From Rhizobium vallis (GTDB lineage: Bacteria > Pseudomonadota > Alphaproteobacteria > Rhizobiales > Rhizobiaceae): a stretch of 64,000 bases of DNA. The stretch spans positions 124,001 to 188,000 of the forward strand of contig NZ_ML133693.1 of assembly GCF_003985155.1 (NCBI RefSeq). The letters are read 5' to 3'. Made by a program: the position numbers and the translations under genes. Below the pieces are notes generated by a model that saw only the letters and a list, made by a program, of their open reading frames with translations, was not told the DNA's origin and ran no database searches. Of this stretch, positions 48,960 through 57,075 are shown piece after piece (the first letter of the stretch is position 1; every line of letters starts with the position of its first letter).

Positions 48960-49259
48960 ATGGACAAGCAGAGCGGCACCGACAGCAACGGTTCCGGGGC
49001 CGCCCAAAGGGGGTTGTGGCGGCTCATGCTGAAGCTGCCTGCCATGCGCGGACGGCTTCAGCTTCTGGCGGCAAAATCATCCTCCCTGGACGATCTCTTC
49101 GAGGCCTATGAGGAGGCCAGCGCCACTCTGGAGCGGATGTCACGGGCGCGCACCAGGGACGAATGCCCACTTATGGAAGAATACGAAACCGTCTGCGCCG
49201 AGATTGAATCCGATGTCATCCACTATGTTCTCCAGCACCCTTTGAACGGGCGACATTGA
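48960..49259 (+). CDS. Small hypothetical protein (99 aa)
   Basis: A 99-aa soluble, mostly helical protein (LQLLAAKSSSLDDLFEAYEE, then a CPLMEEYETVCAEIESDVIH segment with two Cys). I place the start at 48960: the frame is open further upstream, but those codons cover the regulatory element at 48880-48898. GGGAGG lies 12 nt before the ATG, a rather long spacing; ATGs at 48912 and 48936 are alternatives without clear sites. I do not recognise the family. It is followed after 126 bp by the possible membrane-bound regulator. Confidence 0.55.
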   Translation: MDKQSGTDSNGSGAAQRGLWRLMLKLPAMRGRLQLLAAKSSSLDDLFEAYEEASATLERMSRARTRDECPLMEEYETVCAEIESDVIHYVLQHPLNGRH

Positions 49260-49385
49260 CACATCGTTCGGGCCGAGATCGATCGAGTTTAGGTTTCAAT
49301 AGCGCTCCATATTGCAACTTATCGCTATCTCGGCCATAAATTAGCTTGTTCTACTTTAGCTTAAACAAGGTGTGCGGGGGCGGCC

Positions 49386-51119
49386 ATGAATGCTGAAGTA
49401 CACGACTTGAAGGCGTGTGAAGTTCCCACCGCCGAAGCCAGGGCCGAACTCGAAAGGTTGCTTTCCGACAGTCGCTTTCGGGTCACTGAGCGCCAGAAGG
49501 ACATCCTCAGATATTTGGCCGAGCGCCGGTTCAACGGCTGCGAAGAGGGGGTGAAGGCCTATTCCCTGGCGGTTGATGTTCTCGGGCGGCCGAGCGGCTT
49601 CGATGCTTCGATCGATCCGATCGTGCGCATCGAGATCAGCCGCCTGCGATCGGCGCTTGACGCCTATTACCAGGCATTCGGGGCGGCCGACAACGTCACC
49701 ATCCACATTCCGAAGGGCATGTATATCGCCCTCTTCCCGGGGACTTTGATCCCGCACGGGCCGGAGGATGAGATCCATACCGGTTCGGAACCGGCCGTTG
49801 AAAGCAGGCCGCCGGTCTTAATGCCCGAAGCTCCCGTTCAGCCCGTGCGCCCGCGCAATGGAATTCGCCTGGCAGCGGTTGCGGCAGGGCTCGTCGTTGC
49901 GATCGGCGCTGTCGCGGGCGTTAAACTGTTCGTCCAACGACCTGCCATGACGAAGAAGCCGACCGTCTACGTCATGATGACAGCCGCCGAGGCCGGGATG
50001 CAGCGTGAAGCGAGCCAGACGCGCGACACATTGATGACCGCGCTCACGCAATTCACGACGCTGACCATCGCCAAGCCCGGTTATTCCCATGTCCGTTCGG
50101 GCGCCCGGTCCGGCAGAAGCTACGAAATCGATATGAAATATTACGCGGATGCTGACGACCGGAGCATCTGGTGGCAGATCGCTGACAGCGAAACGGGCGA
50201 TCTCCTCAAATCCGGCCTTGAGAAAGTGGATGTCAGCGGCAAGAGCCCGGCTTCGGTGCGGGAGGAAATGGCCGCAGGACTGGCGCAGCACTTCGCGGCC
50301 ACGCGAGGCGTCATCAACAGTATCGAGATCCATGACAGCCCGGATGATGCGCTGGGCAATGCCTGCATTTTGCGGGCGGAGTACGCGCTCGACGAAGGCG
50401 GTGCGGACCGGGTGACGAGGAGCAGGGATTGTCTGGAGCAGAGCCTGGCGGCGGCCCCGGGAGATCCGGATGCAAGGGCTCTCCTTTCGCGGGTGCTGCT
50501 TGCCGGCAAAGGCGCTTCGCTTGATCCCGCGGTCAGATCGCGCGCAATGGAACTTGCCAAGAGCGCGGTTTCGTCGGCCCCGATGTCGGACAGGGCGCAG
50601 GTCGCGCTGATGGCTGCGCAGTTTTCAGCCGGGCGCACGGAGGCGGCCGTCCAGGCCGGGAACCGCGCCGTCGAACTCAATCCGAACAACGGCGATGCAG
50701 CGGCAAAACTCGCTTTGGTGCTCTATCTCTCGGGTTACAAGGATGCCGGTGTGGCGATGGCCCGAGATGCAGGCCGCTTCGTGGAAACGGCGCCGCGCGA
50801 CGCCATGCTGGTGCGAGCGCTCGACGCCTATCGGACCGGGCGCTACTCGGAGGCATCGCTGCTGGCCGAGCAGATCAACTGCACGGATTTCATGGTGGCG
50901 ACGCTGAGAGCCGCCGCCCTTGGCCAACTGAGTTCGCCGGAGGCGCATGAGCGGCTCTCGGAGATCAGGAGCAAGGACCCGGCATTCGAGCGAACCTTTC
51001 ACGACAGGGTAGCGTCCTGGCGCCTGCAGCCGGATATCGCCGCCGAGCTGGAAGCCGGTCTGATCAAGGCCGGAGCACAGGTCGATCCGGGCGCCGTTTC
51101 CAGCATAACGACGCCGTAG
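49386..51119 (+). CDS. Membrane-anchored protein with possible DNA-binding N-terminus and TPR-like C-terminus
   Basis: A 577-aa protein. Residues 20-118 match an N-terminal domain seen in rhizobial adenylate-cyclase-like/TolB-TPR proteins (RQKDILRYLAERRF, VKAYSLAVDVLGRPSGFDAS, DPIVRIEISRLRSALDAYY, IHIPKGMYIALF), which looks like a winged helix. One transmembrane helix follows at about 160-183. The C-terminal part has a periplasmic alpha/beta region and TPR-like helical pairs (ARALLSRVLLAGKG, AVELNPNNGDAAAKLALVLY). This layout resembles CadC/ToxR-type one-component regulators. It could act on the 19-bp element found around it, but DNA binding is inferred. Confidence 0.65.
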   Translation: MNAEVHDLKACEVPTAEARAELERLLSDSRFRVTERQKDILRYLAERRFNGCEEGVKAYSLAVDVLGRPSGFDASIDPIVRIEISRLRSALDAYYQAFGAADNVTIHIPKGMYIALFPGTLIPHGPEDEIHTGSEPAVESRPPVLMPEAPVQPVRPRNGIRLAAVAAGLVVAIGAVAGVKLFVQRPAMTKKPTVYVMMTAAEAGMQREASQTRDTLMTALTQFTTLTIAKPGYSHVRSGARSGRSYEIDMKYYADADDRSIWWQIADSETGDLLKSGLEKVDVSGKSPASVREEMAAGLAQHFAATRGVINSIEIHDSPDDALGNACILRAEYALDEGGADRVTRSRDCLEQSLAAAPGDPDARALLSRVLLAGKGASLDPAVRSRAMELAKSAVSSAPMSDRAQVALMAAQFSAGRTEAAVQAGNRAVELNPNNGDAAAKLALVLYLSGYKDAGVAMARDAGRFVETAPRDAMLVRALDAYRTGRYSEASLLAEQINCTDFMVATLRAAALGQLSSPEAHERLSEIRSKDPAFERTFHDRVASWRLQPDIAAELEAGLIKAGAQVDPGAVSSITTP

Positions 51120-51185
51120 GGCAACGCCAGTGCTGGTCGATCCCGACGGTAAAGGCTTGCCAAAGCAGCGTAATTTACGGCGCCG

Positions 51186-51204
51186 TTTACTGTAACGTAC
51201 TTCC
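51186..51204 (+). promoter_or_regulatory. Shared 19-bp regulatory element (copy upstream of outer-membrane protein)
   Basis: TTTACTGTAACGTACTTCC, 70 bp before the start at 51275. An additional ATTTAC lies exactly 12 bp upstream of the GTTTAC of this copy, and GTACTT is 12 bp downstream of it, giving a 12-bp phasing. Confidence 0.65.
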
Positions 51205-51274
51205 CGGCGAGCCTCCGGCGATGTTCCTATGCAAGCGCGGCACCATGAGACTGTAGAGGAAAGGAACATCTGCG

Positions 51275-52057
51275 ATGCGATCGACTGCAGTCTGCCTGTC
51301 ACTGCTGCTGCTTGCTGTCTCTTCACCGGTGAAGGCCGCCGATATCGCGCCGCTCGTTGCGCCGCAGCCGAAGCCCGAGGAAGCGGACCGCTGGAGCTTT
51401 TCCGTATCGCCATATTTCTGGGCTGCCGGGATCACCGGCGACAGCGGCGTCTTCGGGCTGCCCGAGGTTCATACGAACGAGAGCTTCGGCGATGTTCTGA
51501 AAGGCATCGACTTCGGCTTCATGATGGCCGGTGATGCCCGCTACGGGCCCTACAGTATCGTTGGCGATGTCACCTACGCCAGGATCACGACGGACTCGGC
51601 GACGCCGAAGGGCGTGCTGGCCGACGAAGTCGACCTCAAATCCGAAACCTTCACGGCAATGCTTGGCGTCGGCTATTCGGTTCTCGAGGACGAGAAGGGC
51701 AGGCTTGATGTCATCGGCGGCGTCAAGCTGTGGTCGGTGGAGACGACGATTTCTTTCAATGGCGGGCCGCTTGATAACATCTCGAATCGCGATGACGCGA
51801 CCTGGGTGGATGCCATGGTCGGCCTGCGCGGCGTGTATTCGATCACGCCGACCGTCTATCTCACGGGATGGGGACTGATCGGCGCCGGCGGAGCCGACCT
51901 CGACTGGGACGTCATGGGCGGCATCGGCTATAAATGGAACGATTCCATATCAGCTTTCCTCGGATACCGCGCGCTCGGTGTGAACTACAGCAACGGCAGC
52001 CTGACCAACGACATCGTCGAGCACGGCCCGATCCTGGGCGCCGTCTTCCACTTCTGA
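51275..52057 (+). CDS. Outer-membrane beta-barrel protein
   Basis: A 260-aa protein with a signal peptide (STAVCLSLLLLAVSSPVKAA). Alternating amphipathic strands run through it (WSFSVSPYFWAAGITGD, DVTYARITTD, AMLGVGYSVLED, GIGYKWNDSISAFLGYRALG) and it ends in an aromatic residue (GAVFHF), the usual outer-membrane insertion signal. It resembles small OmpA-like/porin-like barrels of about 8-10 strands in rhizobia. It carries the shared upstream element and is convergent with the HAD phosphatase gene. Confidence 0.78.
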   Translation: MRSTAVCLSLLLLAVSSPVKAADIAPLVAPQPKPEEADRWSFSVSPYFWAAGITGDSGVFGLPEVHTNESFGDVLKGIDFGFMMAGDARYGPYSIVGDVTYARITTDSATPKGVLADEVDLKSETFTAMLGVGYSVLEDEKGRLDVIGGVKLWSVETTISFNGGPLDNISNRDDATWVDAMVGLRGVYSITPTVYLTGWGLIGAGGADLDWDVMGGIGYKWNDSISAFLGYRALGVNYSNGSLTNDIVEHGPILGAVFHF

Positions 52058-52106
52058 AACCTGCGGTGGTTTGCGTGACGATCCGCCTGGAGGCGCATCG
52101 GCCACA

Positions 52107-53114
52107 TCACTGCTCGAAGGCGAAGATCTTTTTCCAGTCGTTCTTCATGTCGACGACCAGCCAGTTGCGCCGCTCGGCTTCATCGAGCGCCTTGTCCAGC
52201 TTGCCGATGGATGATTGCCGGTCATAGGCATATTCGCGGTTGCCATCGGTATGGTGGACGATCATCGCGAAGCTCGGCTCCTTGGCGGCAGTCGTCCAGC
52301 GCAGCATCTCGTAGTCCCCGTCCGAATTTCCTGCGGCGAAGATCGGCTTCCGGCCGATGAACTTGTTGATGCCCACTGGCTTGCCCGGGCCGTCGTCGAC
52401 GAAGTCGACCTTCGGCAGCCGGTTCAGCACCGGCTCGTCATCGACGAGGTCGTACTGCGTTACGATCGTGCTGCCGACCACCTGCTGGGGCGGGATGCCG
52501 TAAAGCTTCTCCGTCACCGGCCGCATGAACTCGACGCCGCCGCCAGACACAATGTAGGTGGTGAAGCCGTTGGCGCGCAGGTATTCCAGCAGTTCCCGCA
52601 TCGGGAGATAGGTCATCTCGGTATAGAGCCTGCCGGTCTTCGGATGCTTTGCAGCCGCAAACCAGTCGTTGACGATCGTGTTGAACTGATCCGTGGTCAT
52701 GCCGGCATGGGTTGCCATGCCGAGTTCCACGATGCCCATCTCGCCGCCCTTTGCTATTCCCTTCAGGTCGTCGTCGAGAATGCTCTTGAACGGCTCCTTC
52801 GTCTTCCATTCGGGATGCTGCGGGGCGAGCGCCTTCACGCGGTCGAGCATGAAGCCGAGCTGGATATAGTAGGGCTGTTCGCACCAGAGCGTCCCGTCAT
52901 TGTCGAAGACGGCGATCCGGTCGGCTGGCGCGAAATAGCCCTCGCCGCCCTCCGTCACGGTCGCCTTGACGAAATCCATGATGCGGCTTCTGGCAGCCGT
53001 ATCATTCCATGAGGGAAGGGGTTCCTGCGAAAAGACGGGCTCGGCCGCGACGAGGGTGAGGGCGGCCGTCAGCGAAGCGAGGATCTTGGCAACCATGTGA
53101 AGCGCCTCGTTCAT
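52107..53114 (-). CDS. Exported HAD-family phosphatase
   Basis: A 335-aa haloacid dehalogenase-like hydrolase. A signal peptide (ILASLTAALTLVAAEPVFSQ) targets it to the periplasm. Motif I is VFDNDGTLW with nucleophile Asp 71 and acid Asp 73; motif II Ser is in YIVSGGGVEF; motif IV is AGNSDGDYEML. It resembles phosphoserine-phosphatase-like HADs. The start overlaps the FGE stop (ATGA), so it is co-translated with FGE. Substrate unknown; it could act on a phosphorylated product liberated along with sulfate. Confidence 0.82.
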   Translation of the reverse strand: MNEALHMVAKILASLTAALTLVAAEPVFSQEPLPSWNDTAARSRIMDFVKATVTEGGEGYFAPADRIAVFDNDGTLWCEQPYYIQLGFMLDRVKALAPQHPEWKTKEPFKSILDDDLKGIAKGGEMGIVELGMATHAGMTTDQFNTIVNDWFAAAKHPKTGRLYTEMTYLPMRELLEYLRANGFTTYIVSGGGVEFMRPVTEKLYGIPPQQVVGSTIVTQYDLVDDEPVLNRLPKVDFVDDGPGKPVGINKFIGRKPIFAAGNSDGDYEMLRWTTAAKEPSFAMIVHHTDGNREYAYDRQSSIGKLDKALDEAERRNWLVVDMKNDWKKIFAFEQ

Positions 53115-54091
53115 CCGGTTTCTCCTCGAACCTCAACTCTTTTGACGCAGCGAAAGCCGACATGGCTCGTCGAGGTGTCTTCCGGTTCGGCGTGGCGTGC
53201 CGCCGGTCGGTAGCGCCGGCAATAATTCGGGGCGCAGAGATGTGAGCCGCCCTTGAGGACACGCCTTGCAATCCGGATCTCGGGCTGGTTGGGATCGTAG
53301 CTCGCCTCGGTATCGCCGCCCCGAGGATTGTTCGGGATGCAGCAGCTCTTGGCCGCCGGTTCCGGATGCCGGGTGGTCCAGTAGTCGCCGGTCCATTCCC
53401 AGACGTTGCCGATCATGTCGTAAAGGCCGTAGCCGTTCGGCGGAAACGATCGGACCGGCGATGTCCGCTCGTGGCCTTTCGGCTTGGTCGAATGCGTCGG
53501 AAACGTTCCCTGCCAGGTGTTGGCCATGAGCTTGCCGTCCGGCATCAACACCTCGCCCCAGGCGAACTCGGTGTCGTCGAGCCCGCCGCGGGCGGCAAAC
53601 TCCCATTCGGCCTCCGTCGGCAGATCGAGACCCGCCCAATCGGCATAGGCCTTTGCGTCAGACCAGGCGACGTGCACGACCGGATGGTCGAGCTTGCCAC
53701 GCAAGTCGCTCAGGCCGCCGAGCGGCCGGCGCCAGTTGGCGCCGAATTTGAAAGTCCACCATTGCGAAATATCCGGCCCGCTGACCGCTTTCGGCTGAAC
53801 GAAAAGCAGCGAGCCGGCCCGCAACATTTCCGGAAGCGCGCCCGGATAGTCCCGAGGGTCGGGCGCTTTCTCCGCCATCGTGACATGATCAGTCGCCTTG
53901 ACGAATTCCGCGAATTTGCGGTTCGTCACCGGCGTCTCGTCGATCCAGAAACCGTCGACCTTCACAGGGTGGGCGGGCGCTTCCTCGGGATAGTGGCGGT
54001 CCGAACCCATGACGAAGGTGCCGCCGGGCATCCAGATCATGCCGCCCTGCGCCCGGCCGGGCGTTGCAACCTCGTCGAATGCCAAAGCCAT
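53111..54091 (-). CDS. Formylglycine-generating enzyme (sulfatase-modifying factor)
   Basis: A 326-aa FGE/SUMF1-family protein. The start region has MIWMPGGTFVMGSD, the middle has PTEAEWEFAARGG and GYGLYDMIGNVWEWTGD, and the active site is GGSHLCAPNYCRRYR with Cys 286 and Cys 291, the copper-binding pair used to oxidise the sulfatase Cys to formylglycine. I choose the ATG at 54091, with GGAGG 5 nt upstream; longer starts (54118, 54172) run into the 19-bp element. It lies 140 bp downstream of the sulfatase gene and is coupled to the HAD gene. No signal peptide, so it would act in the cytoplasm before export. Confidence 0.9.
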   Translation of the reverse strand: MALAFDEVATPGRAQGGMIWMPGGTFVMGSDRHYPEEAPAHPVKVDGFWIDETPVTNRKFAEFVKATDHVTMAEKAPDPRDYPGALPEMLRAGSLLFVQPKAVSGPDISQWWTFKFGANWRRPLGGLSDLRGKLDHPVVHVAWSDAKAYADWAGLDLPTEAEWEFAARGGLDDTEFAWGEVLMPDGKLMANTWQGTFPTHSTKPKGHERTSPVRSFPPNGYGLYDMIGNVWEWTGDYWTTRHPEPAAKSCCIPNNPRGGDTEASYDPNQPEIRIARRVLKGGSHLCAPNYCRRYRPAARHAEPEDTSTSHVGFRCVKRVEVRGETG

Positions 54092-54141
54092 CACCGCCTC
54101 CGGTTTCCTGCACGGCATGTTCGCGCGCGCTCCGCCGCCGG

Positions 54142-54160
54142 GTAAGTACGCAACGGTAAA
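54142..54160 (-). promoter_or_regulatory. Shared 19-bp regulatory element (copy upstream of FGE)
   Basis: On the minus strand TTTACCGTTGCGTACTTAC, 50 bp before the FGE start at 54091 and between the sulfatase and FGE genes. Further ATTTAC and GTAAAT half-sites lie upstream within 50 bp. Confidence 0.65.
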
Positions 54161-54233
54161 TGGCGCCGGCATTTACGTTAGCGGATTTGTAAATGCCGGC
54201 GTCGGCGTCCCTTGCTTCGCGGAAGTCAGGCCG

Positions 54234-55868
54234 CTACTGCGCGTTGGCCGGGCTCTGGTCCAGTGATCTCATCAGCGCCTCGACCATTTGGTCGACGCTG
54301 AAGCTCGCCGGGCGCTGGCTTGGCGGGTATTCACGGAAGGTCTGAAGGAAAGGCGCCACGCGCCAGACACCGTACTGTATGAGGTAGGCGTTCTTGGCGA
54401 GCCAGTCGTAGTACTGGTCCGACACGACATCCGCCCGTTCATACGGGTCCATTCTCAGGTTGAAGACCTTCGGAGCACGCAGGCAGACGAACGGGTCGGC
54501 CCATACCGTGAAACCACCCGGTTGACGCTGCTCGCAGAAGACGATCTTCCAGTTGGTATAGCGATAGGCGACCAGCTCGCCATCGTCGTTGAAGTAGAAG
54601 AACTCATCGCGCGCCGACTTGTCCTGTTTACCCGTCAGGTAAGGCAACTGGTTGTAGCCGTCGAGATGCACCTTGAACTGATTGCCGCCGATCGTCGTGC
54701 CTTTTGCAAGTTTTTCCTTGATGGCGGGATCGCCGGCCGCTGCCAGCAGCGTCGGGAACCAGTCCAATCCCGATATCATCTGATTGGAAACCTCGCCGGC
54801 CTTGATCTGCCCCGGCCAGCGCACCATTGCCGGAACACGGAAGGCACCTTCCCAGTTCGTATCCTTCTCGCTGCGGAACGATGTCGTGGCGGCATCCGGC
54901 CAGGACCACTGGTTCGGGCCGTTGTCGGTGGTATAAACGACGATGGTGTTGTCGGCGATATTAAGGTCGTCCAGCGCCTTCAGCAGCTTGCCCACGTCGC
55001 CGTCATGCTCGATCATGCCATCGGCATATTCGTTGCCCGGCATGCCGCTCTGGCCTTTCATCTCTTCCCTCACATGCGTGTAAACATGCATACGTGTCGT
55101 ATTCATCCAGGTGAAGAAGGGTTTGCCGGCCTTTGCCTGCCGGCCCATGAAATCGATCGCGGCTGCCGTCGTCTCGTCGTCGATCGTTTCCATGCGCTTG
55201 GTGTTCAGCGCACCCGTATCCTCGATCTTGCCATCAGCCGACGCCTTCAACACGCCGCGCGGTGAACTGGTGCGGACGAACTCCTGGTCGTCCTTGGGAT
55301 AATAGGGCCGCTCCGGCTCCTCCTCGGCATTCAGATGGTAGAGATTGCCGTAGAATTCGTCGAAGCCATGCTTGGTCGGGAGATATTCGTCGCGGTCGCC
55401 GAGATGGTTCTTGCCGAACTGGCCCGTCGCATAGCCGAGCGACTTGACTGCCTGAGCGATCGTGATGTCACGCGATTGCAGGCCAACGGTCGCGCCGGGA
55501 ATGCCGACCTTGCAAAGGCCGGTGCGCAGGCAGACCTGGCCGGTGATGAAGGTGGATCGCCCGGCGGTGCAACTGTTCTCGGCATAGTAGTCCGTGAACA
55601 TCATGCCTTCCCTAGCGATGCGGTCGATATTCGGCGTGCGATAGCCCACCAGGCCGAAGGAGTAGGCGCTGATATTCGTCTGGCCGATGTCGTCACCGAA
55701 GATGACGAGAATATTGGGCTTCGATGTATCCTGAGGTGTTGCGGGTTCGGCGGCCGGAGCGGGGGTAGCCTGCTGGGCCACCGCGGAGGAGAGAAAGGTC
55801 GTCGATGCCAACGTCATCGCGACTGCGACCGTCGCCGAAAACAGCTTCTGGGGAAGGGATATCGTCAT
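54234..55868 (-). CDS. Periplasmic arylsulfatase-family sulfatase
   Basis: A 544-aa type I sulfatase. A signal peptide (ATVAVAMTLASTTFLSSAVA) is followed by the metal-binding Asp pair in VIFGDDIGQTN (59-60) and the formylglycine motif CTAGR (Cys 100), a CxAxR variant of CxPxR. FGKNHLGDRDEYLPTKHGFD carries the conserved Lys/His, and VVYTTDNGPNQWSW the second metal Asp/Asn pair. It should hydrolyse a sulfate ester in the periplasm, after activation by the FGE encoded next door. Substrate unknown. GGGGGA lies 7 nt before the ATG. Confidence 0.9.
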   Translation of the reverse strand: MTISLPQKLFSATVAVAMTLASTTFLSSAVAQQATPAPAAEPATPQDTSKPNILVIFGDDIGQTNISAYSFGLVGYRTPNIDRIAREGMMFTDYYAENSCTAGRSTFITGQVCLRTGLCKVGIPGATVGLQSRDITIAQAVKSLGYATGQFGKNHLGDRDEYLPTKHGFDEFYGNLYHLNAEEEPERPYYPKDDQEFVRTSSPRGVLKASADGKIEDTGALNTKRMETIDDETTAAAIDFMGRQAKAGKPFFTWMNTTRMHVYTHVREEMKGQSGMPGNEYADGMIEHDGDVGKLLKALDDLNIADNTIVVYTTDNGPNQWSWPDAATTSFRSEKDTNWEGAFRVPAMVRWPGQIKAGEVSNQMISGLDWFPTLLAAAGDPAIKEKLAKGTTIGGNQFKVHLDGYNQLPYLTGKQDKSARDEFFYFNDDGELVAYRYTNWKIVFCEQRQPGGFTVWADPFVCLRAPKVFNLRMDPYERADVVSDQYYDWLAKNAYLIQYGVWRVAPFLQTFREYPPSQRPASFSVDQMVEALMRSLDQSPANAQ

Positions 55869-55987
55869 GACGCCGTCCCCCCTGATAGATCGTTCAACAT
55901 TGCAGTCTCCCTTGTCGGGCGGGCGCTGCCGCCGGATAATCGTCGTCAGGTGACGCCGGAGGAGACTTGATCTTTACGGAGACGAGC

Positions 55988-56006
55988 GGAAGTACGTAAC
56001 GGTAAA
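55988..56006 (-). promoter_or_regulatory. Shared 19-bp regulatory element (copy upstream of sulfatase)
   Basis: On the minus strand TTTACCGTTACGTACTTCC, 119 bp before the sulfatase start. Two more GTTTAC half-sites lie upstream at 22 and 34 bp, consistent with binding in about 11-12-bp steps. Confidence 0.65.
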
Positions 56007-56158
56007 CGCGCGTGTATCTGGGCGTAAACGCTGAAGTAAACGCGTGGATTTGTGCGTCAGCGGCTTGGATTGCGGATCCGTCTGCAGCGTTTCGCCGACA
56101 TCGGTCTCACGGCCGGCTTGCGCAGCGGCTCCTTGGCGATAGCCAGCGGCTCAACTTG

Positions 56159-56989
56159 TCACTGCATGAGGATTTCACGAAGTTCCGCGGCATCGCAAAG
56201 CCCGTATCCAAGACTGCGGAGCGGTGTCGTCGTTGCGTCGACCAATGCGGAATTGGAAGAAGCCAGGGTGCCGTCCGGCAGATACAGATTGTTTTCGAAT
56301 CCGACGCGAATGTGACCGCCGAGCAGGGCTGCGGCTGTCGCGCAGGCCGCTTCGTGTCTACCGAAGGCGCAGACGCTCCAATGGGCAAAATGTGCTCCTA
56401 AAGAAAGAAAAGGCAGCAGATCTGTCGGTTGGGATGTCTGGTTGGCCGTATATCGCCCAAGCACGTAGAGCACCGGAATATCCGGCCAGGGTACGAGCCC
56501 CCGCTGGATCATCGCTGCGAGCTGCAGGGCTTCCGTAGGGTCGTAGAGAATGATCTGCGGCAACACGTTTTCCTGGCGCATCCAAGCGAGCGCCTCCGCA
56601 AAGTCCGGCTCAGCCGCCTCATCCGGCAGAAGTTCGCGTAGCGCCAGCGAGGCGGCTTCCGGGCGAACGGCTTTCAACACGGCGATCTGTTCTGCTGGGG
56701 TGTAGATGCCAAGCGCTTCCGTTGTGATCTGGACTACTAGCCGGTCCCCCACTTCCGCACGGATAGCGTTTATCGCCTGCCGATAGGCTTCGGCATCGAG
56801 CAGGTGGCGGCCATCCGGGCGGCGCACATGGACGTGGATCATCGCGGCGCCAGCGTCCAGGCACTCGGCGGCGGTGCGCGCCAGTTCGGCCGGTGTCAGG
56901 GGAATGCCCGGGTGATCCGCTTTCGTGCGGCGCCCGCCGTTCGGGGCCACTGCAATCGCCACCCGATGCGGTCTATAGGGGCTTGTCAT
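56159..56989 (-). CDS. Beta-keto acid cleavage enzyme (BKACE, DUF849)
   Basis: A 276-aa TIM-barrel enzyme. It has the zinc-binding MIHVHVR motif (His 52, His 54) and the C-terminal HIRVGFENNLYLPDG segment with the third ligand region (Glu). BKACE proteins, named after 3-keto-5-aminohexanoate cleavage enzyme, react a beta-keto acid with acetyl-CoA to give acetoacetate and a CoA ester. GGGAG lies 6 nt before the ATG at 56989. It is divergent from an RpiR-regulated operon with a class III aminotransferase and amino acid transporter, so the keto acid may come from a beta-amino acid. Confidence 0.88.
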   Translation of the reverse strand: MTSPYRPHRVAIAVAPNGGRRTKADHPGIPLTPAELARTAAECLDAGAAMIHVHVRRPDGRHLLDAEAYRQAINAIRAEVGDRLVVQITTEALGIYTPAEQIAVLKAVRPEAASLALRELLPDEAAEPDFAEALAWMRQENVLPQIILYDPTEALQLAAMIQRGLVPWPDIPVLYVLGRYTANQTSQPTDLLPFLSLGAHFAHWSVCAFGRHEAACATAAALLGGHIRVGFENNLYLPDGTLASSNSALVDATTTPLRSLGYGLCDAAELREILMQ

Positions 56990-57033
56990 CCGTCGCTCCC
57001 GGAAATGATTCATATGGATCATACTTTTACATT

Positions 57034-57053
57034 ATTGAAACATATGTTGCAAT
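57034..57053. promoter_or_regulatory. Candidate RpiR operator
   Basis: A 20-bp palindrome: ATTGAAACAT paired with ATGTTGCAAT, one mismatch between arms. It lies 23 bp before the RpiR start and 45 bp upstream of the divergent BKACE start, well placed to control both. Confidence 0.55.
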
Positions 57054-57075
57054 CCACCAAAGAAAGGTGTATCCG

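Noticed and set aside
54092-54172. Longer FGE start codons at 54118 and 54172
   Set aside because: They overlap or crowd the conserved 19-bp element, whereas the ATG at 54091 has GGAGG at a good distance.
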